Assembly (NCBI GenBank): GCA_030692565.1
Contig: JAUYAO010000059.1
Location: 99,817 to 163,816, forward strand
Direction of reading: 5' to 3'
DNA: 64,000 nucleotides
From: Nitrospira sp.
Lineage (GTDB): Bacteria > Nitrospirota > Nitrospiria > Nitrospirales > Nitrospiraceae
The notes beneath the pieces were generated by a model that saw only the letters and a program-made list of their open reading frames with translations, was not told where the DNA came from and did not search any database. Shown in pieces: positions 1-8,276 of this stretch. Each line of letters opens with the position of its first letter. The first letter of the stretch is position 1. The position numbers and the translations under genes are program-made.

Positions 1-709
1 CGGCCAGCGTCTCCCGGGCGATTTCCTCCAGCGTCCGCACGGCGACTTTGAAGGTCTCATTCCCCTTCATCTTGATGAAGTGGGCCCGCTCGGCTATTAC
101 CTGCTCGGAGAGTGGCGTACGCGACCCGCCGGCCGGCACGGTGATCAACTCACAGAGGCTCCCGTCTGACCGCAAATGTGTCGAGAGTATCCCCCGTTCA
201 TCGTCGCTCGCGCTGACCACCGCGGCGCCCGCCCCATCACCAAACAGGATGCAGGTATTCCGGTCACTCCAATCGGTAATCGCCGACATCACCTCGGAAC
301 CGATCACCAAGACATGCCGCATTCCGGTTCGTACATACGCATCCGCCACCGACAAGGCGTAGACAAATCCGCAGCAGGCCGCCGACAGGTCGCAGGCCGC
401 CGCCTTCGTCGCACCCAGTTGATGCTGCACCAGACACGCAGTCGCCGGCAACGGGTAGTCGCCGGTACAGGTGGCAACCAGAATCAAATCGAGATCGGAT
501 GCCGCGAGACCAGCTGCATCCAGCGCACGCCGCCCGGCCTGAACCGCGAGGTCCGAGCAGGCTTCCCCGGATGCCGCAATATGGCGTTCGCGAATTCCCG
601 TTCGTTCGCGAATCCAGTCATCGGACGTCGCCACCATACGTTCGAGCTCCGTATTGGTCATGACTCGAGACGGGGCATACGACCCGGTTCCCGTGATACG
701 GGATTTCAT
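1..709 (-). CDS. fabH: 3-oxoacyl-ACP synthase III, FabH (3' end cut by window edge)
   Basis: Cytosolic condensing enzyme that starts fatty acid synthesis by joining an acyl-CoA (usually acetyl-CoA) to malonyl-ACP. The first 236 residues are present; full-length FabH has about 320-330. The catalytic cysteine is Cys112 in the SAACCGF context, the same number as in E. coli FabH. The early TSDDWIRERTGIRERH stretch is typical of the family. The catalytic His and Asn would lie beyond the left edge. The ATG (709-707) overlaps the plsX stop in an ATGA, so translation is probably coupled to plsX. The plsX-fabH order is the usual lipid operon and predicts fabD and fabG just outside the window. Confidence 0.95.
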   Translation of the reverse strand, partial: MKSRITGTGSYAPSRVMTNTELERMVATSDDWIRERTGIRERHIAASGEACSDLAVQAGRRALDAAGLAASDLDLILVATCTGDYPLPATACLVQHQLGATKAAACDLSAACCGFVYALSVADAYVRTGMRHVLVIGSEVMSAITDWSDRNTCILFGDGAGAAVVSASDDERGILSTHLRSDGSLCELITVPAGGSRTPLSEQVIAERAHFIKMKGNETFKVAVRTLEEIARETLA

Positions 710-1728
710 GCAGAGGGCTCCGCAGGCGATGGACTGGCAATACTCTCTTCGATATCCCGTTGAATCAGTTCGTGCACACGCCCTTCAGCCATCCCTTTGC
801 CCCGACGGATGGCATTCTTAATGGCTTTCGCCGAGGAGCGGCCGTGGCAAATGATGGTGATCCCGTTGACTCCGAGCAACGGCGCGCCGCCGAACTCCGC
901 ATAGTCGATCTTGCGTTTCAGATTGAGGAGCGGCCCCGCGATCAGCGGATAGGCCAGCCGGCCCAGCCACGAACCGGAAATTTCTTTGATCAGGAGCTTC
1001 TTGATGGTTTCAGCCACGCCCTCGGAAATTTTCAGCGCGACATTCCCGATAAACCCGTCGCAGACAACGACGTCAGCCGTTCCGCTATAGACCTCACGCC
1101 CCTCGACGTTGCCGATGAAGTTCAACGAGCTGGCCTTCAATAGCTTGAAGGCTTCTTTGGTGACTTCATTGCCCTTGCTGTCTTCCTCACCGATACTCAG
1201 GAGGCCGACGCGTGGATTGGGCTTGCGAAACAGATGCTTTCCGTATTCGTTCCCCATCAGGGCAAATTGTTCGAGATGTTTCGCCGAGCAGTCGACGTTG
1301 GCGCCGACGTCCAGCATGATGGCCTCGCCCGTCAACGTCGGCAAGCTGGTCGCAATGGCCGGGCGCTCGACACCTTTGGTCAAACCCAACACGAAGAATG
1401 ACGACACCATGCTCGCACCGGTGTTGCCCGGACTGACCACGGCACTGGCCTCTCCGTGCTTGACCAACTCTGTGGCGATCCAGATCGACGAATCCCGCTT
1501 TTTGCGCGCCACGGTCGCCGGCGATTCATGCATTTCGACGACCTGAGGGGCATGCCGAATGGAGAGGCGAGGGTCGGTGGCACCAAGGCGCGCGCATTCG
1601 CGCTTCAAGACCGCCTCGTCGCCGACGAGAATGACCTCGACGTCGAGTTCTTTGGCGGCCTGCATGGCGCCCTCGATACAGGGTGCGGGACCATGGTCCC
1701 CCCCCATCGCATCAAGCGCAATCTTCAT
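706..1728 (-). CDS. plsX: phosphate acyltransferase PlsX
   Basis: Converts acyl-ACP to acyl-phosphate, the donor for PlsY in phospholipid synthesis; a peripheral membrane enzyme. The 340-residue length is normal for the family. The N-terminal MKIALDAMGGDHGPAP is the PlsX signature, and other family stretches are ISPGNTGA-like (about residue 100) and DGFIGN (about 225). It lies downstream of the rpmF terminator and has its own candidate promoter at 1938-1966. It is followed by fabH with an ATGA overlap. The sequence before the start is odd: a 45-codon frame ends on the plsX ATG and begins with a degenerate copy of the plsX N-terminus. No strong Shine-Dalgarno is seen before the plsX ATG. Confidence 0.96.
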   Translation of the reverse strand: MKIALDAMGGDHGPAPCIEGAMQAAKELDVEVILVGDEAVLKRECARLGATDPRLSIRHAPQVVEMHESPATVARKKRDSSIWIATELVKHGEASAVVSPGNTGASMVSSFFVLGLTKGVERPAIATSLPTLTGEAIMLDVGANVDCSAKHLEQFALMGNEYGKHLFRKPNPRVGLLSIGEEDSKGNEVTKEAFKLLKASSLNFIGNVEGREVYSGTADVVVCDGFIGNVALKISEGVAETIKKLLIKEISGSWLGRLAYPLIAGPLLNLKRKIDYAEFGGAPLLGVNGITIICHGRSSAKAIKNAIRRGKGMAEGRVHELIQRDIEESIASPSPAEPSA

Positions 1729-1884
1729 AGGGAGTCACGTACTCGAAAATGGGTGAACGGACGACGCCAGCTGAGCACTCGCACTGGGCCCTGTTGTGCG
1801 ATGGGCAGCACCAGAGGCGCGGGGCCATGGTCTCGCACGATCACAGCACGTGCGATCTTCATGCGGAATCATGTGCTCGAGATT
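1681..1884. repeat. plsX: imperfect direct duplication of the plsX 5' end (1681-1750 and 1815-1884)
   Basis: Aligned without gaps at an offset of 134 bases, the two 70-base blocks agree at 51 positions (73%, counted by hand). The conserved parts include CCATGGTC, ATCTTCAT (reverse of the start codon region) and CTCGA upstream. Similarity fades to background beyond both ends. The left copy is the functional plsX start; the right copy lies between it and the predicted promoter. Confidence 0.7.
1725..1862 (-). CDS. possible 45-residue leader ORF overlapping the plsX start
   Basis: This minus-strand frame starts at an ATG (1862-1860) and stops at a TGA that overlaps the plsX ATG in an ATGA. It encodes 45 residues. 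The first 16 positions resemble the start of PlsX: MKIA and DHGPAP are kept and the middle differs. The DNA similarity to the plsX start extends upstream of both ATGs, so this is a duplicated 5' end rather than chance. No clear ribosome binding site was found. It may be translated as a coupling leader, or may simply be a relic. Function is unknown. Confidence 0.3.
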   Translation of the reverse strand: MKIARAVIVRDHGPAPLVLPIAQQGPVRVLSWRRPFTHFRVRDSL

Positions 1885-1937
1885 GGAATAGGTGACTGAA
1901 CACGCGTGGCACCCGTGATTGCCCCCGATGAGCCGAG

Positions 1938-1966
1938 AGCTTAGCGCAGACGCACGAAATGCACAA
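1938..1966 (-). promoter_or_regulatory. candidate sigma70 promoter for plsX-fabH
   Basis: On the minus strand a -35 TTGTGC (1966-1961) is separated by 17 bases from a -10 TAAGCT (1943-1938). It sits between the rpmF terminator hairpin and plsX, where a new promoter would be needed. The match is moderate. Confidence 0.4.
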
Positions 1967-1980
1967 CCGGAACGAAAAGA

Positions 1981-2002
1981 GCCGAGGCCAAGAGGCCTCG
2001 GC
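1981..2002 (-). terminator. rho-independent terminator after rpmF
   Basis: Perfect 9-bp stem, GCCGAGGCC paired with GGCCTCGGC, around a 4-base loop. Read in the rpmF direction it is followed by TCTTTTCGTT, a broken U tract. It lies about 20 bases past the rpmF stop, so it should end the rpsF-to-rpmF transcript. Confidence 0.75.
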
Positions 2003-2021
2003 GCAGCTGTTCTCGATCCTG

Positions 2022-2207
2022 CTAGGACTCTTCGACCTGAATAACTGCCTTCCCCTTGTATGTCCCACAGTTCAAACAAGTGTAATGCGGCAGCTTCAGC
2101 TCGTGACACTGCGGACATACGGACATCCCCGGAGGGGTCATCCGCAGCTTTTGTGTGCGTCGCTTGTCGCGGCGTGCGCGAGAATGTTTATGTTTCGGAT
2201 TAGGCAT
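2022..2207 (-). CDS. rpmF: 50S ribosomal protein bL32
   Basis: Small ribosomal protein of 61 residues. It begins with the typical basic MPNPKHKHS segment and carries a four-cysteine zinc ribbon, CPQC at about 32-35 and CLNC at about 45-48, so it is the zinc-binding form. It is the last gene of the rpsF-ssb-rpsR-yceD-rpmF run and is followed by a strong hairpin terminator. The yceD-rpmF pairing is widely conserved in bacteria. Confidence 0.97.
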   Translation of the reverse strand: MPNPKHKHSRARRDKRRTQKLRMTPPGMSVCPQCHELKLPHYTCLNCGTYKGKAVIQVEES

Positions 2208-2256
2208 GGCAACTCCTTCCCACGTTCAAGACCGCCGAGAGATCGGGCCCCCGACG

Positions 2257-2889
2257 TCACTTCTGTTCAGTCTTCAAGCTCTTCAATACTTGAAACGGAT
2301 TGGTCGGCGCCTCATCCGGGCAGGCACACCGCCCCTCGTTCAAATTCTTTCCACAATGCTGGCACAACCCGGCACAATCTACTTTGCACAACGGATGCAT
2401 CGGGTTCGACAAAATCACTTGCTCTCGCAGCATCGGCGCGAGCTCCAAGTGATCTCCCGCGTAATGATAAATCTCGTCATCCGTCTCGTCCGGCTCGACG
2501 TCTACCGGCTCGACCGCCTTCTTGCGGTGATCGACCCGCTTGGCCGCCGGCGACACCGCCTTCGGTTCCGGTTCGTACACCACGCGGAGCGCAAACGCCA
2601 ACGGCTCAGAAAAATGAGCCGAGCACCGCACACATTCCCGGATGGCCGTCCCTTCCACCACTCCGGTCACACAAATCGTGCGCTCCACCTGAGTCAAATC
2701 CAATCCGACAGCCAGCGCGCCTTCGAGCTGCGTGTCTGCTTCGGTCAGTCCCAGCTCCTCGGCGGTCACGTCACCCGTCAGCGACAACCCGTCGGCGGTG
2801 ATATCTGCAAGATGCGGAGTGAGCAGATCCATCATGATCTCCGGCGACACGCCGGCTCCCCACGCCTGTATCGCGTCACGCTGACTCAC
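2257..2889 (-). CDS. yceD: YceD/DUF177 family protein
   Basis: DUF177 protein of 210 residues; in E. coli and plants members are needed for 23S rRNA accumulation, so a role in 50S biogenesis is likely. The C-terminal part holds cysteines arranged as LCKVDCAGLCQHCGKNLN, the family's zinc-binding-like signature, and ends with the NPFQVLKSL motif. Another CVRC sits in the middle. It starts only 5 bases after the rpsR stop and precedes rpmF by 49 bases. The function is inferred from family and gene neighbourhood. Confidence 0.88.
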   Translation of the reverse strand: MSQRDAIQAWGAGVSPEIMMDLLTPHLADITADGLSLTGDVTAEELGLTEADTQLEGALAVGLDLTQVERTICVTGVVEGTAIRECVRCSAHFSEPLAFALRVVYEPEPKAVSPAAKRVDHRKKAVEPVDVEPDETDDEIYHYAGDHLELAPMLREQVILSNPMHPLCKVDCAGLCQHCGKNLNEGRCACPDEAPTNPFQVLKSLKTEQK

Positions 2890-2894
2890 GCGCG

Positions 2895-3173
2895 CTATCG
2901 CTCCTCGGCAAAGCTGATGATCGCGATATGCCGGGCGCGCTTGATCGAAATCGTCAATTCACGCTGATGCCGCATGCAGTTCCCGGAGATCCGGCGCGGA
3001 ACGATTCGTCCACGCTCGGTGAGAAAATTCCTAAGCAACCCGGCATCCTTAAAATCAATCGGGGCCTTTTCCAGGCAAAACCGGCACGGCCGACGCCGTT
3101 GAAACAACCGCCCGCCGCCCCCGTTACCGTCACGGCGATCACCACCGCCTGCACCGCCACCCGTTCGTTCCAT
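2895..3173 (-). CDS. rpsR: 30S ribosomal protein bS18
   Basis: Ribosomal protein S18 of 92 residues, partner of S6 on the 30S platform. The chosen ATG (3173-3171) has a GAGGAGG ribosome binding site 6 bases upstream; a longer frame back to 3200 would overlap ssb and lacks such a site. The N-terminus is glycine-rich (about residues 4-21). The core from PCRFC through the SIKRAR and IAIISF stretches is typical S18. It sits 23 bases after ssb in the common rpsF-ssb-rpsR order. Confidence 0.95.
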   Translation of the reverse strand: MERTGGGAGGGDRRDGNGGGGRLFQRRRPCRFCLEKAPIDFKDAGLLRNFLTERGRIVPRRISGNCMRHQRELTISIKRARHIAIISFAEER

Positions 3174-3196
3174 CACTGCCTCCTCGTTCGTCCTAA

Positions 3197-3610
3197 TCAA
3201 TGCTGTTCGTCAAACTCATAGCTGGGTTCGTCATGAATCGGCGGCTCACCGCCCGGTCCGCCGCTCGTCCCGCCGCCATCCTGGCGCTTCGGCATGAAGG
3301 TCACGCTCTGGGCCACGACCTCGTGCTTGCTGCGCTTCTGCCCGTCTTCCGTTTCCCAGCGGCGTTGCTGGAGCCGCCCTTCAATGATCGCCCCGTTGCC
3401 CTTGCTCAAATACTGTCCGCAATGTTCCGCCTGCTTGCCGAACACCACGATGTCTACAAAACAGACTTCCTCTTTCAGCTCTTCACCCTGCTTGAACCGT
3501 CGGCTCACCGCCAGTCCGAAGCTCGCGACCGGAGTCCCGCTCGGCGTATACCGGAGCTCGGGATTCCGCGTGAGATTGCCCATGAGGATGACTTTATTAA
3601 ATCCGGCCAC
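3197..3610 (-). CDS. ssb: single-stranded DNA-binding protein
   Basis: SSB of 137 residues with an N-terminal OB fold (about 1-105). [20 protein letters not shown] and [13 protein letters not shown] are typical. It coats single-stranded DNA in replication, repair and recombination. The linker is short and glycine/proline-rich. The last residues are YEFDEQH rather than the usual acidic tip ending in IPF that recruits partner proteins; no nearby frame restores that tip. Its start overlaps rpsF by 14 bases, so the two are probably coupled. Confidence 0.95.
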   Translation of the reverse strand: MAGFNKVILMGNLTRNPELRYTPSGTPVASFGLAVSRRFKQGEELKEEVCFVDIVVFGKQAEHCGQYLSKGNGAIIEGRLQQRRWETEDGQKRSKHEVVAQSVTFMPKRQDGGGTSGGPGGEPPIHDEPSYEFDEQH

Positions 3611-3944
3611 CGTCGGTCTCCTGCGCTGAGGCCTCCAACGGACGCGGCGGAACTAATTCTTTTTCAAGATGGACGGTCAAGAACTTGAGGATGTTGTCTT
3701 CCAAACGGTAGGCCCGCTCGAGCTCGCCGACCGTCGTGTTGGGGGCGCGAAAGTAGAAATAGGCATAGGTGCCTTTCCGCTCATGCCGCACTTCGTAGGC
3801 AAGCTTCTTCTTGCCCCAATTCTCGGCCTTGATGAATTGCGCGCCGGTCTTATCGGCCACGGCTTTCATCTTATCGATGAGGGTATTGGTCTCCTCGTCG
3901 GAGACGGACGGACGAATAATGAACAGAGACTCGTACAGCTCCAT
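3597..3944 (-). CDS. rpsF: 30S ribosomal protein bS6
   Basis: Ribosomal protein S6, 115 residues from the ATG at 3944. The site GGAGG lies upstream at a good distance (GGAGGATTGCTGC then ATG), so the longer frame to 4082 is not used. MELYESLFIIRPS at the start and RHERKGTYAYFYF in the middle are characteristic. It is the first gene of the rpsF-ssb-rpsR-yceD-rpmF operon. The leader contains a palindrome CCGGATCCGG at 3970-3979 that could fold, but it was not possible to show it is the known S6:S18 autoregulatory leader. Confidence 0.95.
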   Translation of the reverse strand: MELYESLFIIRPSVSDEETNTLIDKMKAVADKTGAQFIKAENWGKKKLAYEVRHERKGTYAYFYFRAPNTTVGELERAYRLEDNILKFLTVHLEKELVPPRPLEASAQETDGGRI

Positions 3945-4029
3945 GCAGCAATCCTCCTGGACAAAGGCCCCGGATCCGGTCCGGAGCGAGGTGTAGGTGC
4001 CTCTATATGAGGCGTAAAGAACGGTGGAC

Positions 4030-4057
4030 GGTATCACAGCGGCAAAGAGGCTGTCAA
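4030..4057 (-). promoter_or_regulatory. candidate promoter of the rpsF operon
   Basis: On the minus strand a consensus -35 TTGACA (4057-4052) is followed after 16 bases by GATACC (4035-4030), preceded by TGT as an extended -10. It is about 85 bases upstream of the rpsF ATG, with room for a structured leader. Confidence 0.5.
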
Positions 4058-4116
4058 TTGAATGAGTGATGCTCAGGATCACTCCGATTGCGCCATAGCA
4101 CAGAGATTACGACCGC

Positions 4117-4701
4117 CTAGTCTCGTCGATCAAACCAATAGATCAGCTCGATGAGATGGAGATCGACCCCGCGGCTGTCTTGCCCATAGAGCGTAGCATC
4201 CGAATAATGCTGAAAGTGATAGCCGATTCCGAGCGGTCCAGCCACGCGGCTGGTTATGCCGAACGTCCAGATGAATTGACCGGCTCCGCCGAAATTCTGC
4301 CGGCCGAATTTATAATCGCTGAGCAGGGCCCCTCCCCCTCCGACGTCGATCGCTATCAGTCCATCCTTGCGCCCCAAGACAATATCAAGCGGCACGATTG
4401 TCATGATCCCATTAGTTTCGTTGGCCCCGCGTAGCATGCCGATCGATGCAAGCATCCTCGTGCCGAGTATCCAGCCTCCGCCAAGCTCCTTCTCCCAAGG
4501 AAGTCGAACTGTCGCCGCAAGGTCTGCCTGCTGGAAATCACTCTGTCGCTCTCGCCCAAGCGGGGAGCCGCCGCTGAACCCGCCCCTGAGTCGGATCGAC
4601 TCGAAGGCAAAATCTCCGGCTTGAGCCGGCCCGGCAATTCCAACCTGAACAAATATCAGCCCCATCAGCACCAGGACGGTCACGCACATACATCTACGCA
4701 T
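4117..4701 (-). CDS. PagL-like lipid A deacylase / acyloxyacyl hydrolase family outer-membrane protein
   Basis: Exported beta-barrel-type protein of about 194 residues. A signal peptide is evident (MRRCMCVTVL, hydrophobic core, cleavage near AQA-GDF). The C-terminal stretch GYHFQHYSDATLYG resembles the PagL region carrying the catalytic His-x-Ser pair, and a Glu follows in HLIELIYWF. PagL removes the 3-O acyl chain of lipid A in the outer membrane. The protein ends near an aromatic strand (YWFDRRD), as barrels often do. An upstream in-frame ATG at 4716 is possible, but the 4701 ATG has a GGGG upstream. It is a single gene between the rpsF promoter and pth. Family assignment rests on motifs only. 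Confidence 0.7.
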   Translation of the reverse strand: MRRCMCVTVLVLMGLIFVQVGIAGPAQAGDFAFESIRLRGGFSGGSPLGRERQSDFQQADLAATVRLPWEKELGGGWILGTRMLASIGMLRGANETNGIMTIVPLDIVLGRKDGLIAIDVGGGGALLSDYKFGRQNFGGAGQFIWTFGITSRVAGPLGIGYHFQHYSDATLYGQDSRGVDLHLIELIYWFDRRD

Positions 4702-4783
4702 GGAAGAACCCCACATCCATCATGCTGGCTTACTGCTCGAGCACTACTACCTCGTCATGAAGCTCATATCCGCCCGATGCAGT

Positions 4784-5374
4784 CTATGCCCCTTCTTCGC
4801 TTTGCGGCGCCTTCTCACGAATATTGAATTGATTCATGGCCGTGGAAAGACCTCGGTGGATCAGGCACTCCATTGCGTCAACGGCTCGTTCTAGGCATGG
4901 CGTAAAAACCGCCGCCTCCTCCTGCGTCACCGGCTGAAGAACATAGTCCGCGGCATCCATGCCAGGAGCGGGCCGACCGATTCCGATTTTGACCCGGATA
5001 AACTGGGGAGTCCCAAGCGCCTCGATCACCGATTTAATCCCGTTATGCCCACCGGCCCCGCCGCCTTGCTTGATGCGCAGTCGACCGGGCTCTAAATCGA
5101 GATCATCGTGAATGAGGATCAAGTTGTCCGGCTTGATCTTGAACTCGCGCAGCAAACCTTTGAGGGGAGGCCCCGTGAGATTCATCCAGTCCAACAAGCC
5201 GGCGAGTTCGATGAACTCCGACCCAAGCCGACCGGATCCTCGTTGAGCAGTACCGCGGGAGGCGAGACGGATAGACCATCGAGCAGCCGCCCGCTCGATG
5301 GCCCACATACCGACGTTGTGACGGGTCCGGGCGTAGGCTTTGCCTGGGTTGCCCAGTCCGACGAGGAGATGCAC
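4784..5374 (-). CDS. pth: peptidyl-tRNA hydrolase
   Basis: Recycles peptidyl-tRNA by cutting the ester bond; cytosolic, 196 residues, normal size. The start MHLLVGLGNPGKAYARTRHN contains the essential catalytic His near residue 19, and HDDLDLEPG plus GGAGGHNG are further signature motifs. Translation starts at GTG (5374-5372), immediately after the rplY stop, so it is coupled to rplY. The rplY-pth pairing is common in bacteria. Confidence 0.96.
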   Translation of the reverse strand: MHLLVGLGNPGKAYARTRHNVGMWAIERAAARWSIRLASRGTAQRGSGRLGSEFIELAGLLDWMNLTGPPLKGLLREFKIKPDNLILIHDDLDLEPGRLRIKQGGGAGGHNGIKSVIEALGTPQFIRVKIGIGRPAPGMDAADYVLQPVTQEEAAVFTPCLERAVDAMECLIHRGLSTAMNQFNIREKAPQSEEGA

Positions 5375-5376
5375 CG

Positions 5377-6150
5377 CTACTTCTTCTTTTCAGGTTCCTT
5401 CTTTTCAGCTTTCGGAGCATCCTTACCGGCGGCTTTCTTGTCGCCACCTTTGGCATCTCCGGCTGCGGCCGCGCCCGCCTTCGCAGGCTCTCCGCCTTCG
5501 CCTGCTTCCTTGCCCTTCGCCACAACTTCCGGCTCGGACGCCGCTGCGCCTGCGCCACCAGTCAGCAGTGCTTCCAGCTTGGCATCGGAGATCGGCGCCG
5601 CGACACTTACAATCATCAGATCTTCGTCGTCGAGGAATCGGATACCCTCGCGCCGCGCCACATCCTTCAGGTGAATGCCTTGGCTGATTCCGAGTGAAGA
5701 CGCATCCACGTCGATCTGGTCCGGCAGCACCGCCGGCAAACATTCGATATGGAGTTCACGGGCATTATTATGCAACACGCCGCCTTCTTTTACGCCGACA
5801 GGAATGCCGCCGGTGACGTGCACCGGCACTTTCACGCGAATCGGCTTGTCCATGGAGATTTCAAACAAATCGGCATGCAACACACTGCCGGTAATGGGAT
5901 CCACCTGATAATCACGCAACAATGCCGTGCGACTCGCCTTAGTCTTGGCGCCGTCTACGGTCAATGACACGAGCACCGTGCTGCCGGCTTGCGCCTTGAG
6001 AATCTTCACCAGTTCATCGGGGTTGACCGTGAGAAGCACACATTCTCCCTGCCCATAGAGCACCGCGGGGATCTTGCCGCTCCGTCGTAGCTGGCGCGCG
6101 ATACCCTTCCCCGATTGCTCCCGTACGGTCACTGCTAAATCAAATTTCAT
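5377..6150 (-). CDS. rplY: 50S ribosomal protein bL25/general stress protein CTC
   Basis: 5S rRNA-binding L25 of the long CTC type, 257 residues. The N-terminal L25 domain spans about 1-92 (RQLRRSGKIPAVLYGQGE is typical). The C-terminal TL5-type beta domain spans about 95-190. A low-complexity Ala/Lys/Gly/Glu tail covers about 205-257 and ends in EKKEPEKKK. Such tails are common in CTC proteins. A GGAGGAGC ribosome binding site lies just before the ATG. It lies between prs and pth, the usual context. Confidence 0.95.
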   Translation of the reverse strand: MKFDLAVTVREQSGKGIARQLRRSGKIPAVLYGQGECVLLTVNPDELVKILKAQAGSTVLVSLTVDGAKTKASRTALLRDYQVDPITGSVLHADLFEISMDKPIRVKVPVHVTGGIPVGVKEGGVLHNNARELHIECLPAVLPDQIDVDASSLGISQGIHLKDVARREGIRFLDDEDLMIVSVAAPISDAKLEALLTGGAGAAASEPEVVAKGKEAGEGGEPAKAGAAAAGDAKGGDKKAAGKDAPKAEKKEPEKKK

Positions 6151-6200
6151 GATGCTCCTCCGTCTCTCCTACGTCGATCTGGTCCCCGCGATTCAAGGAC

Positions 6201-7142
6201 TCAGGCAAATAATGAGCTGACTGATTCGTCTTCGTGAATACGCCGAATGGCCTCGCCCAATAACGGCGCGACCGAAAGTTGATGCAACTTGGGACAAGCT
6301 TGCTCTTTCCCGCGCAAGGGAATGGTATTGGTCACTACCACCTGCGACAGACAGGACTTCGTGATCCGCTCCAACGCCGGCCCTGACAAGACCGCGTGCG
6401 TACAGGCGGCCCACACTTCCCGCGCCCCTTTGTCGGCGCACGCCTGGGCGCCCTGTACAATGGTTCCGGCCGTGTCGATCATATCGTCCAGGAGCATCAC
6501 GCTCTTTCCCTGCACATCGCCGATGATATTCATGATCTGCGCTTGATTCGGGCCTTCACGGCGTTTATCGATAATGGCGAGATTGGCCTGCAGCCGCTTG
6601 GCAAAAGCCCGCGCACGCTCGACCCCGCCGGCGTCCGGCGACACCACAACTAAGTCATTGATCTTCTTCTTGGTGATGTAATCCAAGAGCACCGGCAATG
6701 CATACAAGTGATCGACCGGCACGTTGAAAAACCCCTGAATCTGCCCCGCATGGAGGTCCATCGTCAAGACACGATCGGCACCCGCGGTACTGATCAAATC
6801 GGCCACCAGCTTCGCCGAAATCGGCACGCGCGGTTGATCCTTCCGATCCTGCCGCCCATAACCAAAGTAGGGAATAACCGCTGTGATCCGGTTCGCCGAC
6901 GAACGTTTCAGCGCGTCGATGATGATCAACAGCTCCAGAAGTGAATCGTTCACAGGCTGACAAGTCGACTGCACGACAAAGATGTCAGCGCCGCGCACAT
7001 TTTCATCGACTTTGACCCGGATCTCGCCGTCACTAAAGGAAGAGACGGTGGCCGCCCCGAGCTTTTGCCCGAGGTAGGTGCAAATCTCATGGGCAAGCGC
7101 AGGATTAGCGTTCCCAGAGAATATTTTCAGTTCTCTGTTCAT
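6201..7142 (-). CDS. prs: ribose-phosphate pyrophosphokinase
   Basis: Makes PRPP from ribose 5-phosphate and ATP for purine, pyrimidine, His and Trp synthesis. It has 313 residues from ATG 7142; a GTG lies directly upstream. Class I PRPP synthase motifs are clear: [16 protein letters not shown] (PPi/ATP loop), [14 protein letters not shown], and [13 protein letters not shown] (the PRPP-binding loop). It is followed by rplY and pth and preceded by ispE, a common arrangement. A tRNA-Gln is sometimes found between ispE and prs, but the 210-base gap here shows no tRNA. Confidence 0.97.
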   Translation of the reverse strand: MNRELKIFSGNANPALAHEICTYLGQKLGAATVSSFSDGEIRVKVDENVRGADIFVVQSTCQPVNDSLLELLIIIDALKRSSANRITAVIPYFGYGRQDRKDQPRVPISAKLVADLISTAGADRVLTMDLHAGQIQGFFNVPVDHLYALPVLLDYITKKKINDLVVVSPDAGGVERARAFAKRLQANLAIIDKRREGPNQAQIMNIIGDVQGKSVMLLDDMIDTAGTIVQGAQACADKGAREVWAACTHAVLSGPALERITKSCLSQVVVTNTIPLRGKEQACPKLHQLSVAPLLGEAIRRIHEDESVSSLFA

Positions 7143-7352
7143 CACCGACTTCTCAAACGATCCAATCTCTTACTATTAAGTAACTGAATTCTTGAAAATT
7201 CTTGGGTGAATTGACTTACCGGCGGACGTCGGCAGAGTGCAGAGGCTCTGCTACCTTGCTCACGGCTCGCTGCGGAAGAAGCCAACCAAGTGGCGGACTG
7301 TATCGGAAAGGCCTCGGATTTGTCAACCGATTGCCGGCAAATCGGAAGGCGC

Positions 7353-8276
7353 TCACTCGACTCGCAGTTTTCCAGAACTGGTCTGCGCCACAAATGTCTT
7401 CAATTCCCGCCGCCCGTGAAAGTACGCAGCCGCCCGGCGAGCGCCGGCCTCGTCCTGGAATATCCCGAACACCGTCGCACCGCTGCCGGACAACAAGGCC
7501 AGCTGAGCGCCCCGGCTCAACAAGTCCCGCTTGATCTGATGAAGAACAGGATGCGTCGCGAACACCGGGCCTTCGAAATCGTTTGAAGCCAGGCTGATCA
7601 CATCCTCCCATGCAGTCCGGCTCTGTGACGCAAGCTGGGTGCATCGATCGGAAAGCGGGGCCACCCCTTGCCGCGTTGCAGACAGTTGCTGATAGGCCCA
7701 TTTCGTTTCCACGGGGAAGCCGGGATTTACGAGCACGGCCCAACGGGCATCGGCCAGGTGAATCGCCCTGACCTGCTCGCCTCGACCAACAACGACTGCA
7801 GTCGGCGCATGAAAGAAGAACGGGACATCGCTTCCAAGCTCTTGACCGATTTCCGCCATCCGGGCTGCTGACCAGCCGACGTTCAGAAGTCGATCGATTC
7901 CAAGAATGGTTGCCGCCGCATCGCTGCTCCCGCCACCAAGGCCAGCGCCCATTGGAATGCGCTTTGCCATCTGGATGTCGAGACCGATCTTTCGCTGCAA
8001 TTGCACGAGCACCGCTGCCGCGGCACGATAGACAAGGTTGGTCTGATCGACGCTAAGCGAATGACTGTCGCACTCTAACCGAATCTCCGTGTGCTGCGGA
8101 GCCAGGCGAATGGTGACGACGTCTTCAAGTCCAACCGTCTGCATGAGGCTCCACACATTGTGAAACCCGTCCGGACGGCGATCGAGCACCCGCAGGATCA
8201 GATTAACCTTGGCTGGAGCGAATACGGTAACGGCGGATCGAGGGGGATTGGGCGAATCTTCGTGCGGTCTAGTCAC
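7353..8276 (-). CDS. ispE: 4-diphosphocytidyl-2-C-methyl-D-erythritol kinase
   Basis: GHMP kinase of the non-mevalonate isoprenoid pathway; phosphorylates CDP-ME. It has 307 residues, slightly longer than the usual 280-300. FAPAKVNLILRVLDRRPDGFH near residue 18 and the ATP-binding PMGAGLGGGSSDAAA near residue 105 are diagnostic, and LSGSGATVFGIF near 265 is the third GHMP motif. It overlaps the upstream sigma-54 regulator gene by 8 bases, an unusual partner, so the pilus regulator and isoprenoid/PRPP genes may share a transcript. Confidence 0.95.
   Translation of the reverse strand: MTRPHEDSPNPPRSAVTVFAPAKVNLILRVLDRRPDGFHNVWSLMQTVGLEDVVTIRLAPQHTEIRLECDSHSLSVDQTNLVYRAAAAVLVQLQRKIGLDIQMAKRIPMGAGLGGGSSDAAATILGIDRLLNVGWSAARMAEIGQELGSDVPFFFHAPTAVVVGRGEQVRAIHLADARWAVLVNPGFPVETKWAYQQLSATRQGVAPLSDRCTQLASQSRTAWEDVISLASNDFEGPVFATHPVLHQIKRDLLSRGAQLALLSGSGATVFGIFQDEAGARRAAAYFHGRRELKTFVAQTSSGKLRVE

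Noticed and set aside
3970..3979. CCGGATCCGG palindrome in the rpsF leader as an S6:S18 autoregulatory leader
   Set aside because: The required conserved CCG bulge structure could not be established by eye.
7222..7238. GACGTCGGC near 7228 as a copy of the 11451 palindrome
   Set aside because: Only nine bases match and the second arm is absent.
7146..7352. Possible tRNA-Gln between prs and ispE
   Set aside because: Searched for a TTCGAA-type T loop and acceptor stem on both strands; none seen in the gap.
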